Under the pieces are notes generated by a model. It had not been told where the DNA came from and made no database searches. It saw nothing but the letters and a program-made list of their open reading frames with translations. DNA of 44,905 nucleotides from an uncultured Mediterranea sp. (lineage in GTDB: Bacteria > Bacteroidota > Bacteroidia > Bacteroidales > Bacteroidaceae), in contig NZ_CABUOL010000025.1 in NCBI RefSeq assembly GCF_902493215.1, forward strand, positions 1-44,905, written 5' to 3'. Below, in pieces: positions 24,707-32,806 of this stretch. Positions within the stretch are counted from its first letter, which is position 1; each line of letters begins with the position of its first letter. A program made the position numbers and the translations under genes.

Positions 24707-26941
24707 TCATTTCTTATAGAAAGTCAGTTTGCCCGCCTCCATCAAATCATTGTGATTGATACGGAAGCCGCATTTCTTTCCACCCATCTCCACCCGTTTG
24801 ATGTAGTCGGAGTCCGACTCCTTATTGACCACTTCAATAACCAGTTCCTTCTGGCTGTAGAAGTCGGGATTGAGTGTGATGGTAACCTTATCGAAGGTAG
24901 GAGTCGTCAGGGTATATTCCGGCACACCCGGACAATCCGGATAGAACCCCATCATGCTGAACAGAGCCCATGCCGACATGGTACCCACGTCGTCATTGCC
25001 CGGAATGCCACCCGGCGTATTTGTAAAGTGCTTGGCCAGCAATTCCTTTACCAGCTTCTGCGTGCGCCATTCCTCTCCCTTGAAGTAACTGAACAGGTAG
25101 GGATAAGCAATGTCGGGTTCGTTGGCCGGGTCGTAGTAGCCCTTGTCGAATACCATCTGGAGCTTGTCCACAAACTTTTTCGGTCCGCCCATAAGTTTGG
25201 CCAGTCCTTTGATGTCGTGCGGCACGAAGAAGGTGTAGTTCCAGGCGTTACCTTCGTGGAAGCCGGGACTGGGTTCAAAGTTCTCGCCCTGTTTCGGGTC
25301 AAAGGGTGAGTAGAACTCACCGTCCGGCAGGATGGGGCGCAGTGTACCGAACTCTTTGCAATAATAGTTCTTGTACCCCATAGAGCGTTTATAGAACAGA
25401 TCCGCATCGTCTTTCTTGCCCAATTCCTTGGCCAGTGTATAGAGGGAGTAGTCGGCAATGTAGTACTCCAGTGCATGAGATACCGAATTGTCGTACTGCT
25501 CCATCAGCGGAACATATCCCTTGCTGATATAATCGTCTATATCGGGACGCATCAGGTTCTGCGCCCCCGGCGTAGTGGCCGACTTGTACATGGCTTCGTA
25601 GGCCGTCTCTATATCGAAATCCTTCAGCCCTTTCTTCCAGGTATCTACGATGACCGGCAGACTGGGGTCTCCCTCCATCGTCAGCGTTTCCCGACCGTAA
25701 AGCTCCCACTTGGGCAGCCAGCCGTGCTCTTTGTACATATCGACCATGGTCCTCACCATCTCGATTTGTTTCTCCGGATAGACCAGTGTCATCAGCTGGT
25801 GCAGGTTGCGGTACGTATCCCACAGCGAATAGACGGTATAACGGTTGCCTTGGGCAGTCCGTATCTCACCCGTCTCCATGGCCGGATACTGGCCGTTCAC
25901 ATCCTGAAGAATACTGGGATGGATAAAAGCATGATACAGCCCCGTATAGAAGACGGTTTTCTGGTCTTCGGTACCGCCCTCCACCTTGATTCGTCCCAGA
26001 TGGCTGTTCCACAGGTCGCGTGCCTCCTGATGGATTTGGGCAAAATGACGTCCGCCCTGTTCCTTCTCCAGATTCTTGCGGGCATTCTCAATGCTTACGA
26101 AAGATACACCCACAGCCACTTCGACTTCTTCATTCCCGGCTGTATCGAACGAGAACCAGGCACCAATGTCGTCTCCGGCCAGCTCCTTGTTATACTTCGT
26201 GTAGAGTTTGTACTTGCCGCTATGTATGTCCCAGTCGGCTTCGGGGCCTTGCATTTCGCGCTGCTTCTTCCAGTAGCCGCAAGCCTTGGGGGCCTTGCTG
26301 ACTCTCATCACGAAATAGATAGGGAATACGGCCTGCGGATTGTAGCAGAACGTACCCAAAAGCTTCATGCCCTCTACCTCGGTATTGCTCACCTTGCGCA
26401 GAAAGGCACCGCTTTCGTTCGTAAGCCCTTCACCCAGATTGAGCAGGATGTGACTCTCGCCCTCGGGGAAAGTGAAGCGTGCAAGGCCGCTCCGGAGGGT
26501 AGCGGTAACTTCTGCCTTGATGTTGTATTTCGTCAGGAAAAGGCTGTAATAGCCCGGACTGGCCGTCTCGTCCTTGTAACGGCTCCCGTAGTTCCGCAGG
26601 TCCACATCGAGCTTGCCGGTAGTGGGCATCAGCAGCAGAGAGCCCATATCGGGACATCCCACTCCGCTGAGGTTCACATGCGAGAAGCCGGTAAAGAAGC
26701 AGTTGTTGTGTTCGTAGGGCGTGGACCACCACCGGGCGTCCTTGTCATACTTGTTGTCCGACGAACCCATGACATTGAAGGGAACGACAGACATCAGGCC
26801 ATTGGGGCAGATGGCTCCCGGATTGCACGTACCGTAATTGGTCGTACCGATAAAAGGATTCACGTAATCAACCGGCTCCTGGCTGAACAGGCTGACGGCT
26901 GCAAGAAGTGAGCCCAGACAGATAAGAATTCTTTTTTTCAT
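24707..26941 (-). CDS. GH92 alpha-mannosidase
   Basis: 744 residues with a signal peptide (MKKRILICLGSLLAAVSLFS). The GH92 hallmarks are VNPFIGTTNYGTCNPGA, FSHVNLSGVGCPDMG, SLWDTYRNLHQL, PGFHEGNAWNY (probable general acid Glu near 563) and GNDDVGTMSAW (Asp residues near 648). The family removes alpha-mannosyl units with inversion, calcium-dependent. Linkage (alpha-1,2, -1,3 or other) cannot be assigned. With GH20 downstream it suggests trimming of host N-glycans, but no SusC/SusD pair is in the window. Confidence 0.95.
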   Translation of the reverse strand: MKKRILICLGSLLAAVSLFSQEPVDYVNPFIGTTNYGTCNPGAICPNGLMSVVPFNVMGSSDNKYDKDARWWSTPYEHNNCFFTGFSHVNLSGVGCPDMGSLLLMPTTGKLDVDLRNYGSRYKDETASPGYYSLFLTKYNIKAEVTATLRSGLARFTFPEGESHILLNLGEGLTNESGAFLRKVSNTEVEGMKLLGTFCYNPQAVFPIYFVMRVSKAPKACGYWKKQREMQGPEADWDIHSGKYKLYTKYNKELAGDDIGAWFSFDTAGNEEVEVAVGVSFVSIENARKNLEKEQGGRHFAQIHQEARDLWNSHLGRIKVEGGTEDQKTVFYTGLYHAFIHPSILQDVNGQYPAMETGEIRTAQGNRYTVYSLWDTYRNLHQLMTLVYPEKQIEMVRTMVDMYKEHGWLPKWELYGRETLTMEGDPSLPVIVDTWKKGLKDFDIETAYEAMYKSATTPGAQNLMRPDIDDYISKGYVPLMEQYDNSVSHALEYYIADYSLYTLAKELGKKDDADLFYKRSMGYKNYYCKEFGTLRPILPDGEFYSPFDPKQGENFEPSPGFHEGNAWNYTFFVPHDIKGLAKLMGGPKKFVDKLQMVFDKGYYDPANEPDIAYPYLFSYFKGEEWRTQKLVKELLAKHFTNTPGGIPGNDDVGTMSAWALFSMMGFYPDCPGVPEYTLTTPTFDKVTITLNPDFYSQKELVIEVVNKESDSDYIKRVEMGGKKCGFRINHNDLMEAGKLTFYKK

Positions 26942-26971
26942 ATATCAGTTGTTTTAAGTTTCCAACAAGTT

Positions 26972-27604
26972 TCAGAAATTCACCAGATAATGCTGTTTGA
27001 ATTTCGTCCGGTCGAAGAAGATGATGCCCAGATCGTACAAATCAAACGTGACGCCGCAACGTTCGTCCTGTTTCATCGCCTCCCACAAGCGCCGCATGGT
27101 CCGGGTGTAGCGGATACCTTCGATGACGAATACCGAACAGCCGCGCGTACGCCCCACGCACAAGCGGAACACCTCCTCCACAAAGTCAGGGCGACGCCAG
27201 TCGTGCAAATACAGGAAGTCTACCGGCACACCAGCCTCCAGAAACAATTCATCCAGCTCTGCGGCATGTGTATAGACCGCCCCCTCCCTGCCGGCCTTCA
27301 GGTAAAGGCCCGAGGCCGACAGACGTCCGGCATCGACCACGGTCTCCGGCCGGGCATAGTTGACCAGACGGAAGAGCAGCCGCTTCACCTTGAGCGGTTC
27401 GCTCCGCCAGCCTTTGGGCCGCTGCACAGCCAGGCGTTTCTCCTCCTCCAACAGAGAAGAATATTTATAATAAGGTGCAGTCTCGTAAATGACCCCCGTA
27501 ATCAGATGAAAGGCAAACGGTGAGTGGACACCATAGCCGCGCCGATGGCGGAAACGGGCCAACCACACAAAAGGATGCTTGCACAGTAAAGATATCCGAT
27601 TCAT
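26972..27604 (-). CDS. methyltransferase-like protein of unknown function
   Basis: 210 residues; resembles the Bacteroidetes class I SAM-methyltransferase-like family that starts with a basic helix and GVHSPFAFHLIT and ends DLGIIFFDRTKFKQHYLVNF. The expected glycine-rich SAM loop is degenerate here (VVDAGRLSASGLYLKAG), so activity is doubtful. It is the first gene of the run that continues into GH92, GH20 and PduO, with a -7 box 21 bases upstream. The link to glycan degradation may be only positional. Confidence 0.7.
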   Translation of the reverse strand: MNRISLLCKHPFVWLARFRHRRGYGVHSPFAFHLITGVIYETAPYYKYSSLLEEEKRLAVQRPKGWRSEPLKVKRLLFRLVNYARPETVVDAGRLSASGLYLKAGREGAVYTHAAELDELFLEAGVPVDFLYLHDWRRPDFVEEVFRLCVGRTRGCSVFVIEGIRYTRTMRRLWEAMKQDERCGVTFDLYDLGIIFFDRTKFKQHYLVNF

Positions 27605-27624
27605 TCCTGACAGTTTAATGCCTG

Positions 27625-27632
27625 CAAAGATA
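27625..27632 (-). promoter_or_regulatory. -7 box of the methyltransferase-like/GH92/GH20/PduO run
   Basis: Minus-strand TATCTTTG, exact match; predicted leader about 17 nt. Confidence 0.55.
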
Positions 27633-27683
27633 AAAGAATCTGCCCAAAATCCATCGGTCGGAAGAAATATTTTACATCCGACC

Positions 27684-27802
27684 CGACGAAGTGCTTCCTG
27701 ACGTTGTCACGCAGTGCTGCGTCAGGGTGTCATGCAGTGCTGCGTCAGCGGGTAACGAAGCACTGCATCAGAGGGCCAGGAAGCACTGCATGAGACGGGC
27801 AG
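27684..27802. repeat. iterated-word intergenic repeat, family C (copy 2)
   Basis: Variants of GAAGCACTGCATCA and its complement TGCAGTGCTGCGTCA occur at least six times. The word TGCAGTGCTTCGT (here as its complement, one base different) is shared with 4303-4419. It occupies the first half of the 320-base gap 27605-27924, which holds no gene. Confidence 0.75.
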
Positions 27803-27808
27803 GAAAAA

Positions 27809-27924
27809 GTTTCAAGAGTTGTCTTTGCAACGAAACCATAAGTTCCAAACTTGTTTCTTCCATTGAAACCATCGGTTTCATTTAAAGAAACCATCGGTAT
27901 CATTGAATGAAACCAGTGGTTTCC
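27809..27924. repeat. iterated-word intergenic repeat, family E
   Basis: GAAACCATCGG(T)TTC-type words: GAAACCATAAGTTCC, GAAACCATCGGTTTC, GAAACCATCGGTATC and GAAACCAGTGGTTTCC, each a near-palindrome, in tandem. It directly abuts the family C element and reaches the DUF418 stop codon. Confidence 0.75.
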
Positions 27925-29043
27925 TTAAAAGTCCTTCCTTCCGATCCAAGTCCATTTGTGCCACAAATATTCCAATGGTCCCTGTTTATGATAACGGAGC
28001 CAAACAAAACTGAAAAGTACCTGTACTATCCATACCACAATGGAAAGTGCCACACTTATGGAAGTACCGGCAAATATCCCCCAGTGCAGTCCCCATGGAT
28101 AAAACAGGAAAGTACAGATTAAACTTTGACCTATAAAGTTGGTCAGGCTCATTCTCCCATACACCCTCATACATTTCCAAGCAGATACCGTTTGACTCTT
28201 ATAGTACCCCCAAAGCAGCAGGTTGACCAAACATGCTGAAAAAGAAAGATTATAATATAGCCTCAATGGAGTATTGCCTACAACCATCAATAATGTATAC
28301 AGCCACGCCGATAATACCAGAAAAGAAACAGTAAGCCTCTTATAAAAAGAAACATTCCTTCTGAAGTAACCGGTACGGTAAGCCAACATTCCGATACAGA
28401 AAAGTCCCAACGTCTGAGACAACCTCCCTGTCTGCAATGCCCAAAGCAAACAACCTTTCACACCATCCGTCACATTCGCCTTCAGCATTTCCACGAAAGT
28501 ACCAGATTTCAGTGTATCTCCTACACGTTCATAAAAAACACCATAGCTATCATCAAACAGATGAAAAATGCAATTAATCCACTCCAAAGGTTGAGCCAAA
28601 AAGAAAAGCCCCACTCCAAAGAGAACTTTATTCCGAGCATGCCTCAGACAGATGACAGGAATCATGCATAAGGCATAGAAAATCAACGGATCACCTCCGG
28701 CAAAGAATGCCGCATTGAGAAAACCGAACAGAGCCAACAGAAACATCCTCCAGACCATCCTGTACTTCATATCCTTACCTTCGGCCAGCCTTTTGTCCAA
28801 CTGCAGCGCATAGGTAAAACCGAAAAGCAAGGCAAAGACAGAATAAGCCTTACCATCAAAAATGAAATACAGAAACGATTTCAGCCCCTCATCCACATGC
28901 AACAACCATTCAGGTGAACAGTCCGGCATGCCCGGATACAGAAAATGATTGGACGAATGTATGATGAGTATGGCTGAAATGGCAAAACCACGTAACGCAT
29001 CAACAGCATCGATACGTCCATTTTCCGTTACCCCATTATCCAT
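27925..29043 (-). CDS. DUF418 (YeiB-like) membrane protein
   Basis: A 372-residue polytopic membrane protein. It begins RIDAVDALRGFAISAILIIHSSNHF, the acyltransferase-like opening shared by DUF418 and acyltransferase-3 proteins, has about ten hydrophobic segments, and carries the C-terminal DUF418 hallmark GRMSLTNFIGQSLICTFLFY. Function unknown. Its start overlaps the upstream acyltransferase gene by 16 bases, so translation is coupled and the two products probably act together. Confidence 0.87.
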   Translation of the reverse strand: MDNGVTENGRIDAVDALRGFAISAILIIHSSNHFLYPGMPDCSPEWLLHVDEGLKSFLYFIFDGKAYSVFALLFGFTYALQLDKRLAEGKDMKYRMVWRMFLLALFGFLNAAFFAGGDPLIFYALCMIPVICLRHARNKVLFGVGLFFLAQPLEWINCIFHLFDDSYGVFYERVGDTLKSGTFVEMLKANVTDGVKGCLLWALQTGRLSQTLGLFCIGMLAYRTGYFRRNVSFYKRLTVSFLVLSAWLYTLLMVVGNTPLRLYYNLSFSACLVNLLLWGYYKSQTVSAWKCMRVYGRMSLTNFIGQSLICTFLFYPWGLHWGIFAGTSISVALSIVVWIVQVLFSFVWLRYHKQGPLEYLWHKWTWIGRKDF

Positions 29044-30167
29044 CTGCCTACCTTACCGGATTTTCTGACCACATAGACAAATCCCCAGGTTACCGACAAT
29101 AACAACACGGTACATACCATCATTTTCACCATGGTATGTAGGGGCAAAGATTCTACAAGCATATAGCAAGGCCCAAGGAAAAGGTAGTGAGACATCCAGA
29201 TGCCAAAAGTACAGATAGAGATGCTGGTGGAAAAACGCCTGATTGCCAAAGAATCGAACCTGAATTTCCTGATAGCAAGAAAAATAGGAAGCGTCATCAT
29301 CAACACATTGGGAGAACAATAAGTAAAGAACAGTTCAACCAGTTCTACAGGCTGGCCAGGAACTGCCGTAATGGACTTAAAGCCCCAAAACGTAACACAA
29401 TAGCCAATGACAAACGAAGGGATACCAAACACCGCCAGCCTGCCCCAAGTGACATTCATGTTATTGTTCATAATATAATAGCCCAACAACAGATACCCGT
29501 TGAATCCGGCAAAATAATACAAAAGACCGAATTCATTCCAGGAACATGTTCCCCAAAGGTCCTTCGTCAAATATTCCCTCAGATAAGGAATGAAAAGCGA
29601 TATAAACCACAGGGCAAGGAATACACGCTGTTCCTTGATCGATGCCTGTCTGACCCATGCCGAGAAAATGGGCATATAGAGATACAAGCCTATAAGAAGG
29701 TAAACATACCACATCTGCACAGCCAACATCGAGAAGTTGAAAGGAATCATCAGAATGTTATGCAAAGCTCCAGAAAAAGATTGGTCCGGTTCTGCCCAAG
29801 CAAAAAAATCATTAATGACTGTAGGCGGAAGCCCCAATACCCCGGTCAGCCATGGAAAAAGGTTATAAACGACAGACCATATAATAAAGGGGACAACAAG
29901 TCTTGTCAGACGTTTCGTATAAAATGCAGAGATACTCTGGCGGACAGGCAAAAGCAACGCGCCTGTCACCATAACAAACAAAGGTATGGCAGGCCGCATA
30001 AACGAGCCGTAAAAACTACCCCAAAGATTATACCAAGGCTCAGAACGTTCCGCTGGGGTTACATTATCGGTACAATGTACCGCTATCATCATAAAGATAG
30101 CAACAAACTTTACAAAATCAAGCCATACAATCCGCTTGTCATCTTTTTCAATCAATGGTTCTTTCAT
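29028..30167 (-). CDS. acyltransferase family 3 membrane protein
   Basis: 379 residues with about ten membrane segments. The opening VWLDFVKFVAIFMMIAVHCTDN carries the family's conserved His, followed by RPAIPLFVMVTGALLLP, typical of OafA/WecH-like enzymes that O-acylate surface polysaccharides or other envelope molecules. Substrate unknown. The ATG at 30167 is chosen over a TTG 15 bases upstream, which would precede or abut the predicted transcript start. First gene of a two-gene unit with DUF418 and preceded by a striking palindrome. Confidence 0.87.
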   Translation of the reverse strand: MKEPLIEKDDKRIVWLDFVKFVAIFMMIAVHCTDNVTPAERSEPWYNLWGSFYGSFMRPAIPLFVMVTGALLLPVRQSISAFYTKRLTRLVVPFIIWSVVYNLFPWLTGVLGLPPTVINDFFAWAEPDQSFSGALHNILMIPFNFSMLAVQMWYVYLLIGLYLYMPIFSAWVRQASIKEQRVFLALWFISLFIPYLREYLTKDLWGTCSWNEFGLLYYFAGFNGYLLLGYYIMNNNMNVTWGRLAVFGIPSFVIGYCVTFWGFKSITAVPGQPVELVELFFTYCSPNVLMMTLPIFLAIRKFRFDSLAIRRFSTSISICTFGIWMSHYLFLGPCYMLVESLPLHTMVKMMVCTVLLLSVTWGFVYVVRKSGKVGRWIMG

Positions 30168-30179
30168 GCTTTTTTGACA

Positions 30180-30187
30180 CAAAAGTA
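30180..30187 (-). promoter_or_regulatory. -7 box of the acyltransferase-DUF418 unit
   Basis: Minus-strand TACTTTTG, exact match. Predicted start near 30177, leader about 9 nt. No TTTG at -33; instead the palindrome centred at 30216.5 (about -40) occupies that area, as expected for an activator-dependent promoter. Confidence 0.6.
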
Positions 30188-30202
30188 GCCACTATACAGG
30201 AC

Positions 30203-30230
30203 TCGGTTTTTGACATAGGTCAAAAACCGA
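30203..30230. promoter_or_regulatory. perfect palindrome with FNR/CRP-like core, candidate operator
   Basis: TCGGTTTTTGAC and GTCAAAAACCGA flank a 4-base spacer ATAG: 12 of 12 bases are complementary. The core TTGAC-N4-GTCAA has the spacing and bases of FNR-type boxes. There is no U-tract on either side, so it does not look like a terminator. A Crp/Fnr-family gene lies 11 bases away. Confidence 0.65.
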
Positions 30231-30240
30231 TTTTCCTTTG

Positions 30241-30810
30241 CTACTTCCCGGCTCTGATTCTGCTTAGAGTAGAGATTGATATGCCAAGAAAAGAAGCTAT
30301 ATATCCTAAATTAACCCGCTGGCATATGTCAGGAAATCTCTTCAGAAGAGCATTGTACCTTTCTTTGGCCGTCATGGTGAGATTGTCTATTCTTACGCAT
30401 TGCAACGAGAGCAAGCACTCTTGATGGATTACCCGCCCCCAATTGGCAATTTCAATATTGGTCTCATACAGTTTGTTCAACTCATTTATGGGAATTGAAT
30501 ATGCCAATGTCGGTTCAACGGTTTCAACATATTCAAAACCAGCCTTATTATGATATAAACATAACAGGCCGAACGTAATATCACCCTCTTTAGAGAACCA
30601 GGTAGTATGTTCATCTCCATCCACCAGGCAATAAGAACGGGTTACCCCTCTTTCTATAAAGTAAACATTCCTATCAATAATACCGCCTCTTATAATCAGA
30701 TGTTTGGCTGGGAAATGATGAACTGTGAAATGCTTGACAAGCTGACCGATGGATTCATCGGAAACCGGATAATACAATTTGATAGACTTGGTGATATTTG
30801 AGATATCCAT
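30241..30810 (-). CDS. Crp/Fnr family transcriptional regulator
   Basis: 189 residues. An N-terminal cyclic-nucleotide-binding-type beta-roll (about 20-120, with HLIIRGGIIDRNVYFIERGVTRSYC and FSKEGDITFG) and the long dimerisation helix lead to a short C-terminal winged helix (VNLGYIASFLGISISTLSRIRAGK). The ligand pocket lacks a recognisable cAMP phosphate-binding motif and there is no N-terminal cysteine cluster for an Fe-S centre, so the signal is unknown. In the recognition helix S-T-L-S-R aligns with E-T-I-S-R of FNR: Ser and Arg are kept, Glu is replaced. It is transcribed toward the acyltransferase unit. Confidence 0.9.
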   Translation of the reverse strand: MDISNITKSIKLYYPVSDESIGQLVKHFTVHHFPAKHLIIRGGIIDRNVYFIERGVTRSYCLVDGDEHTTWFSKEGDITFGLLCLYHNKAGFEYVETVEPTLAYSIPINELNKLYETNIEIANWGRVIHQECLLSLQCVRIDNLTMTAKERYNALLKRFPDICQRVNLGYIASFLGISISTLSRIRAGK

Positions 30811-30892
30811 AAAAACAATAATTGGTATATTTCATACAGACCCGATTGAACAGCATCCCCCACCTCTAAGATTAAGGGAAGGGATTATAAAG

Positions 30893-30932
30893 AAAAAAGG
30901 CCGAATATTTGATATTCAAATATCCAACCTTT
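30893..30932 (-). terminator. terminator of tRNA-Leu
   Basis: Minus-strand GATATTTG and CAAATATTC arms with an outer AAAGG/CCTTT pair, ending in six Ts, 7 bases after the tRNA. The rest of 30811-30892 shows nothing definite; no consensus promoter for the Crp/Fnr gene is seen there. Confidence 0.75.
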
Positions 30933-30938
30933 AACCTG

Positions 30939-31022
30939 TACCCAGACCCGGGGTCGAACCGGGATGGAAGTGAATCCACTGGTGTTTGAGACCAGCGCGT
31001 CTACCGATTCCGCCATCTGGGC
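30939..31022 (-). tRNA. tRNA-Leu (anticodon CAA)
   Basis: An 84-nt class II tRNA. The acceptor GCCCAGA pairs with TCTGGGT (terminal G-U), anticodon stem CTGGT/ACCAG with loop CTCAAAC (anticodon CAA, reading UUG), a long variable arm, and T-loop TTCGACC. Discriminator A; no CCA. Confidence 0.96.
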
Positions 31023-31048
31023 ATCGCATTGATTTCTCAATTGCGGTG

Positions 31049-31056
31049 CAAAGATA
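31049..31056 (-). promoter_or_regulatory. -7 box of tRNA-Leu
   Basis: Minus-strand TATCTTTG, exact match, about 27 bases before the tRNA; ATTG at about -33 is a partial match with 19-base spacing. Confidence 0.6.
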
Positions 31057-31181
31057 CGAGTTTTTTCTTTACCTGCAATACTTTCTCGAAAAAAAACAAG
31101 AAAAAACAGAAAACATCCTGCAAATCTTCGTTGTTTCTAAAATATAGTGTACATTAGCGGAAACTTTTAACAACTTCAATC

Positions 31182-32267
31182 ATGGCAATAAACAAAGACA
31201 ACTTTTGCGTCATCATGGGTGGAGGAATCGGCAGCCGCTTCTGGCCGTTCAGCCGCAAGACACTACCCAAGCAGTTCCTCGACTTCTTCGGAACGGGACG
31301 TTCGCTGCTCCAACAGACGTTCGACCGATTCAAAAAAATCATACCGACCGAGAATATCATCGTTGTCACCAACGCCCTTTATGCCGACCTCGTACAACAA
31401 CAGCTGCCCGAACTGAAAGCCGAACAGATTCTTCTGGAACCGGCACGGCGAAACACAGCACCCTGCATCGCATGGGCATCCTACCACATACGGGCCATCA
31501 ACCCTAATGCCAACATCGTAGTGGCGCCGTCGGACCATCTGATTCTGAAAGAAAATGAATTTCTGACCGCCATCGAGAAAGGCCTGGCTTTCGTGGCCGG
31601 CGAAAACAAACTGCTAACTCTTGGAATAAAGCCCAACCGCCCCGAGACCGGTTACGGATACATCCAGATAGCCGAAACGGCCGGAGACAACTTCTACAAA
31701 GTGAAGACTTTCACCGAAAAGCCCGAGCTGGAACTGGCCAAAGTATTCGTGGAAAGCGGCGAATTCTATTGGAACTCCGGTCTGTTCATGTGGAACGTCA
31801 ATACCATTATCAAGGCAGGCGAAGACCTGCTGCCCGAACTGGCCTCAAAGTTAGAACCGGGCAAGGATATCTATGGCACGCCGGACGAGAAACGATTCAT
31901 AGACGAGAATTTCCCCGCATGCCCCAACGTATCCATTGACTTCGGCATCATGGAGAAGGCCGACAACGTCTATGTCTCGCTGGGCGATTTCGGATGGTCG
32001 GACCTCGGCACTTGGGGCTCGCTTTACGACCTCTCCCCCAAGGACGAGAACGACAACGTAACACTGAAATGCCAGTCCCTGCTGTACAACAGCCGGAACA
32101 ACATCATCACCCTGCCCGGAAACAAGCTGGCCGTGGTAGAAGGGCTGGAAGGCTACCTCATCGCCGAGTCGGACAACGTCCTACTGATCTGCAAGAAAGA
32201 CGAAGAACATGCCATCCGCAAGTATGTAAATGATGCCCAGATCAAGATGGGCGAAGAATACATCTGA
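31182..32267 (+). CDS. manC: mannose-1-phosphate guanylyltransferase
   Basis: A 361-residue nucleotidyltransferase making GDP-mannose from mannose-1-phosphate and GTP. The N-terminal pyrophosphorylase loop GGGIGSRFWPFSRKTLPKQF, then ARRNTAPCIAWA, GYGYIQ, FTEKPELELAK and NSGLFMWNV are family motifs. The C-terminal phosphomannose isomerase cupin of bifunctional ManC/AlgA proteins is absent, so this is the short monofunctional form. GDP-mannose feeds GDP-fucose and surface glycan synthesis, central in Bacteroides. No partner genes are adjacent; single-gene transcript with a strong terminator. Confidence 0.94.
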   Translation: MAINKDNFCVIMGGGIGSRFWPFSRKTLPKQFLDFFGTGRSLLQQTFDRFKKIIPTENIIVVTNALYADLVQQQLPELKAEQILLEPARRNTAPCIAWASYHIRAINPNANIVVAPSDHLILKENEFLTAIEKGLAFVAGENKLLTLGIKPNRPETGYGYIQIAETAGDNFYKVKTFTEKPELELAKVFVESGEFYWNSGLFMWNVNTIIKAGEDLLPELASKLEPGKDIYGTPDEKRFIDENFPACPNVSIDFGIMEKADNVYVSLGDFGWSDLGTWGSLYDLSPKDENDNVTLKCQSLLYNSRNNIITLPGNKLAVVEGLEGYLIAESDNVLLICKKDEEHAIRKYVNDAQIKMGEEYI

Positions 32268-32300
32268 CACACGATTCTCCGGAACGACACACGGATATGG

Positions 32301-32335
32301 GAAAGGGGCGGCCTTGACGGACCGCCCCTTTCTGT
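32301..32335. terminator. strong terminator between manC and the HIT gene
   Basis: GAAAGGGGCGG (32301-32311) pairs exactly with CCGCCCCTTTC (32322-32332), with a 10-base loop. It serves the two convergent genes. Confidence 0.85.
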
Positions 32336-32359
32336 TGCACTATCTTGTAGAGGAAATTG

Positions 32360-32752
32360 TCAGAATGCTGCACGTATGGCCTGAGCCACTGCCTGAAACT
32401 CTTCATCCGTCAGCTTCAGCTTGGGATTGGAGAAAAGCATGTCCTTCTCGCTCTGCATGGGGATGAGATGGATATGGGCATGGGGCACTTCCAGGCCAAG
32501 CACGGCCATACCTACCTTCTTGCAGGGGAACGCCTTGCCGATAGCCAGCGCCACCTTCTTGGCGAAGACATGCATGGCGGCCAGCTCCTCGTCGTCCAAG
32601 TCGAAGATATAGTCCACCTCGCGCTTGGGGATGACCAGCGTATGTCCTTTCACCAACGGATTGATATCCAAAAATGCGAAGAAACGTTCATCCTCCGCCA
32701 CTTTGTAACTGGGAATCTCACCCGCTACAATTCTACTGAATATGGTTGCCAT
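32360..32752 (-). CDS. HIT family nucleotide-binding hydrolase
   Basis: A 130-residue HIT-domain protein. The histidine triad is H91-A-H93-I-H95 followed by LIP; the N-terminal IFSRIVAGEIPSYKV is typical of the Hint/HinT branch. It would hydrolyse nucleoside phosphoramidates or adenylates. It follows greA by 54 bases with a terminator-like hairpin between, an order commonly seen in Bacteroides. Confidence 0.94.
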   Translation of the reverse strand: MATIFSRIVAGEIPSYKVAEDERFFAFLDINPLVKGHTLVIPKREVDYIFDLDDEELAAMHVFAKKVALAIGKAFPCKKVGMAVLGLEVPHAHIHLIPMQSEKDMLFSNPKLKLTDEEFQAVAQAIRAAF

Positions 32753-32764
32753 AACGATAATGTA

Positions 32765-32801
32765 TTAAAAAACAAGGCAAGCCACATACATGGCCTGCCT
32801 T
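32765..32801 (-). terminator. terminator between greA and the HIT gene
   Basis: On the minus strand AAGGCAGGCCA pairs with TGGCTTGCCTT (about 10 of 11, mismatched centre), followed by GTTTTTTAA. Since the HIT gene shows no consensus promoter, partial read-through is likely. Confidence 0.7.
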
Positions 32802-32806
32802 ACCGT

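Noticed and set aside
27684..27924. Insertion sequence or MITE remnant
   Set aside because: No transposase, no consistent terminal inverted repeats with target duplication, and word order differs between copies.
30203..30230. Palindrome as a terminator of the Crp/Fnr gene
   Set aside because: No U-tract follows on the minus strand (GTCCTG) and its placement relative to the -7 box fits an operator better.
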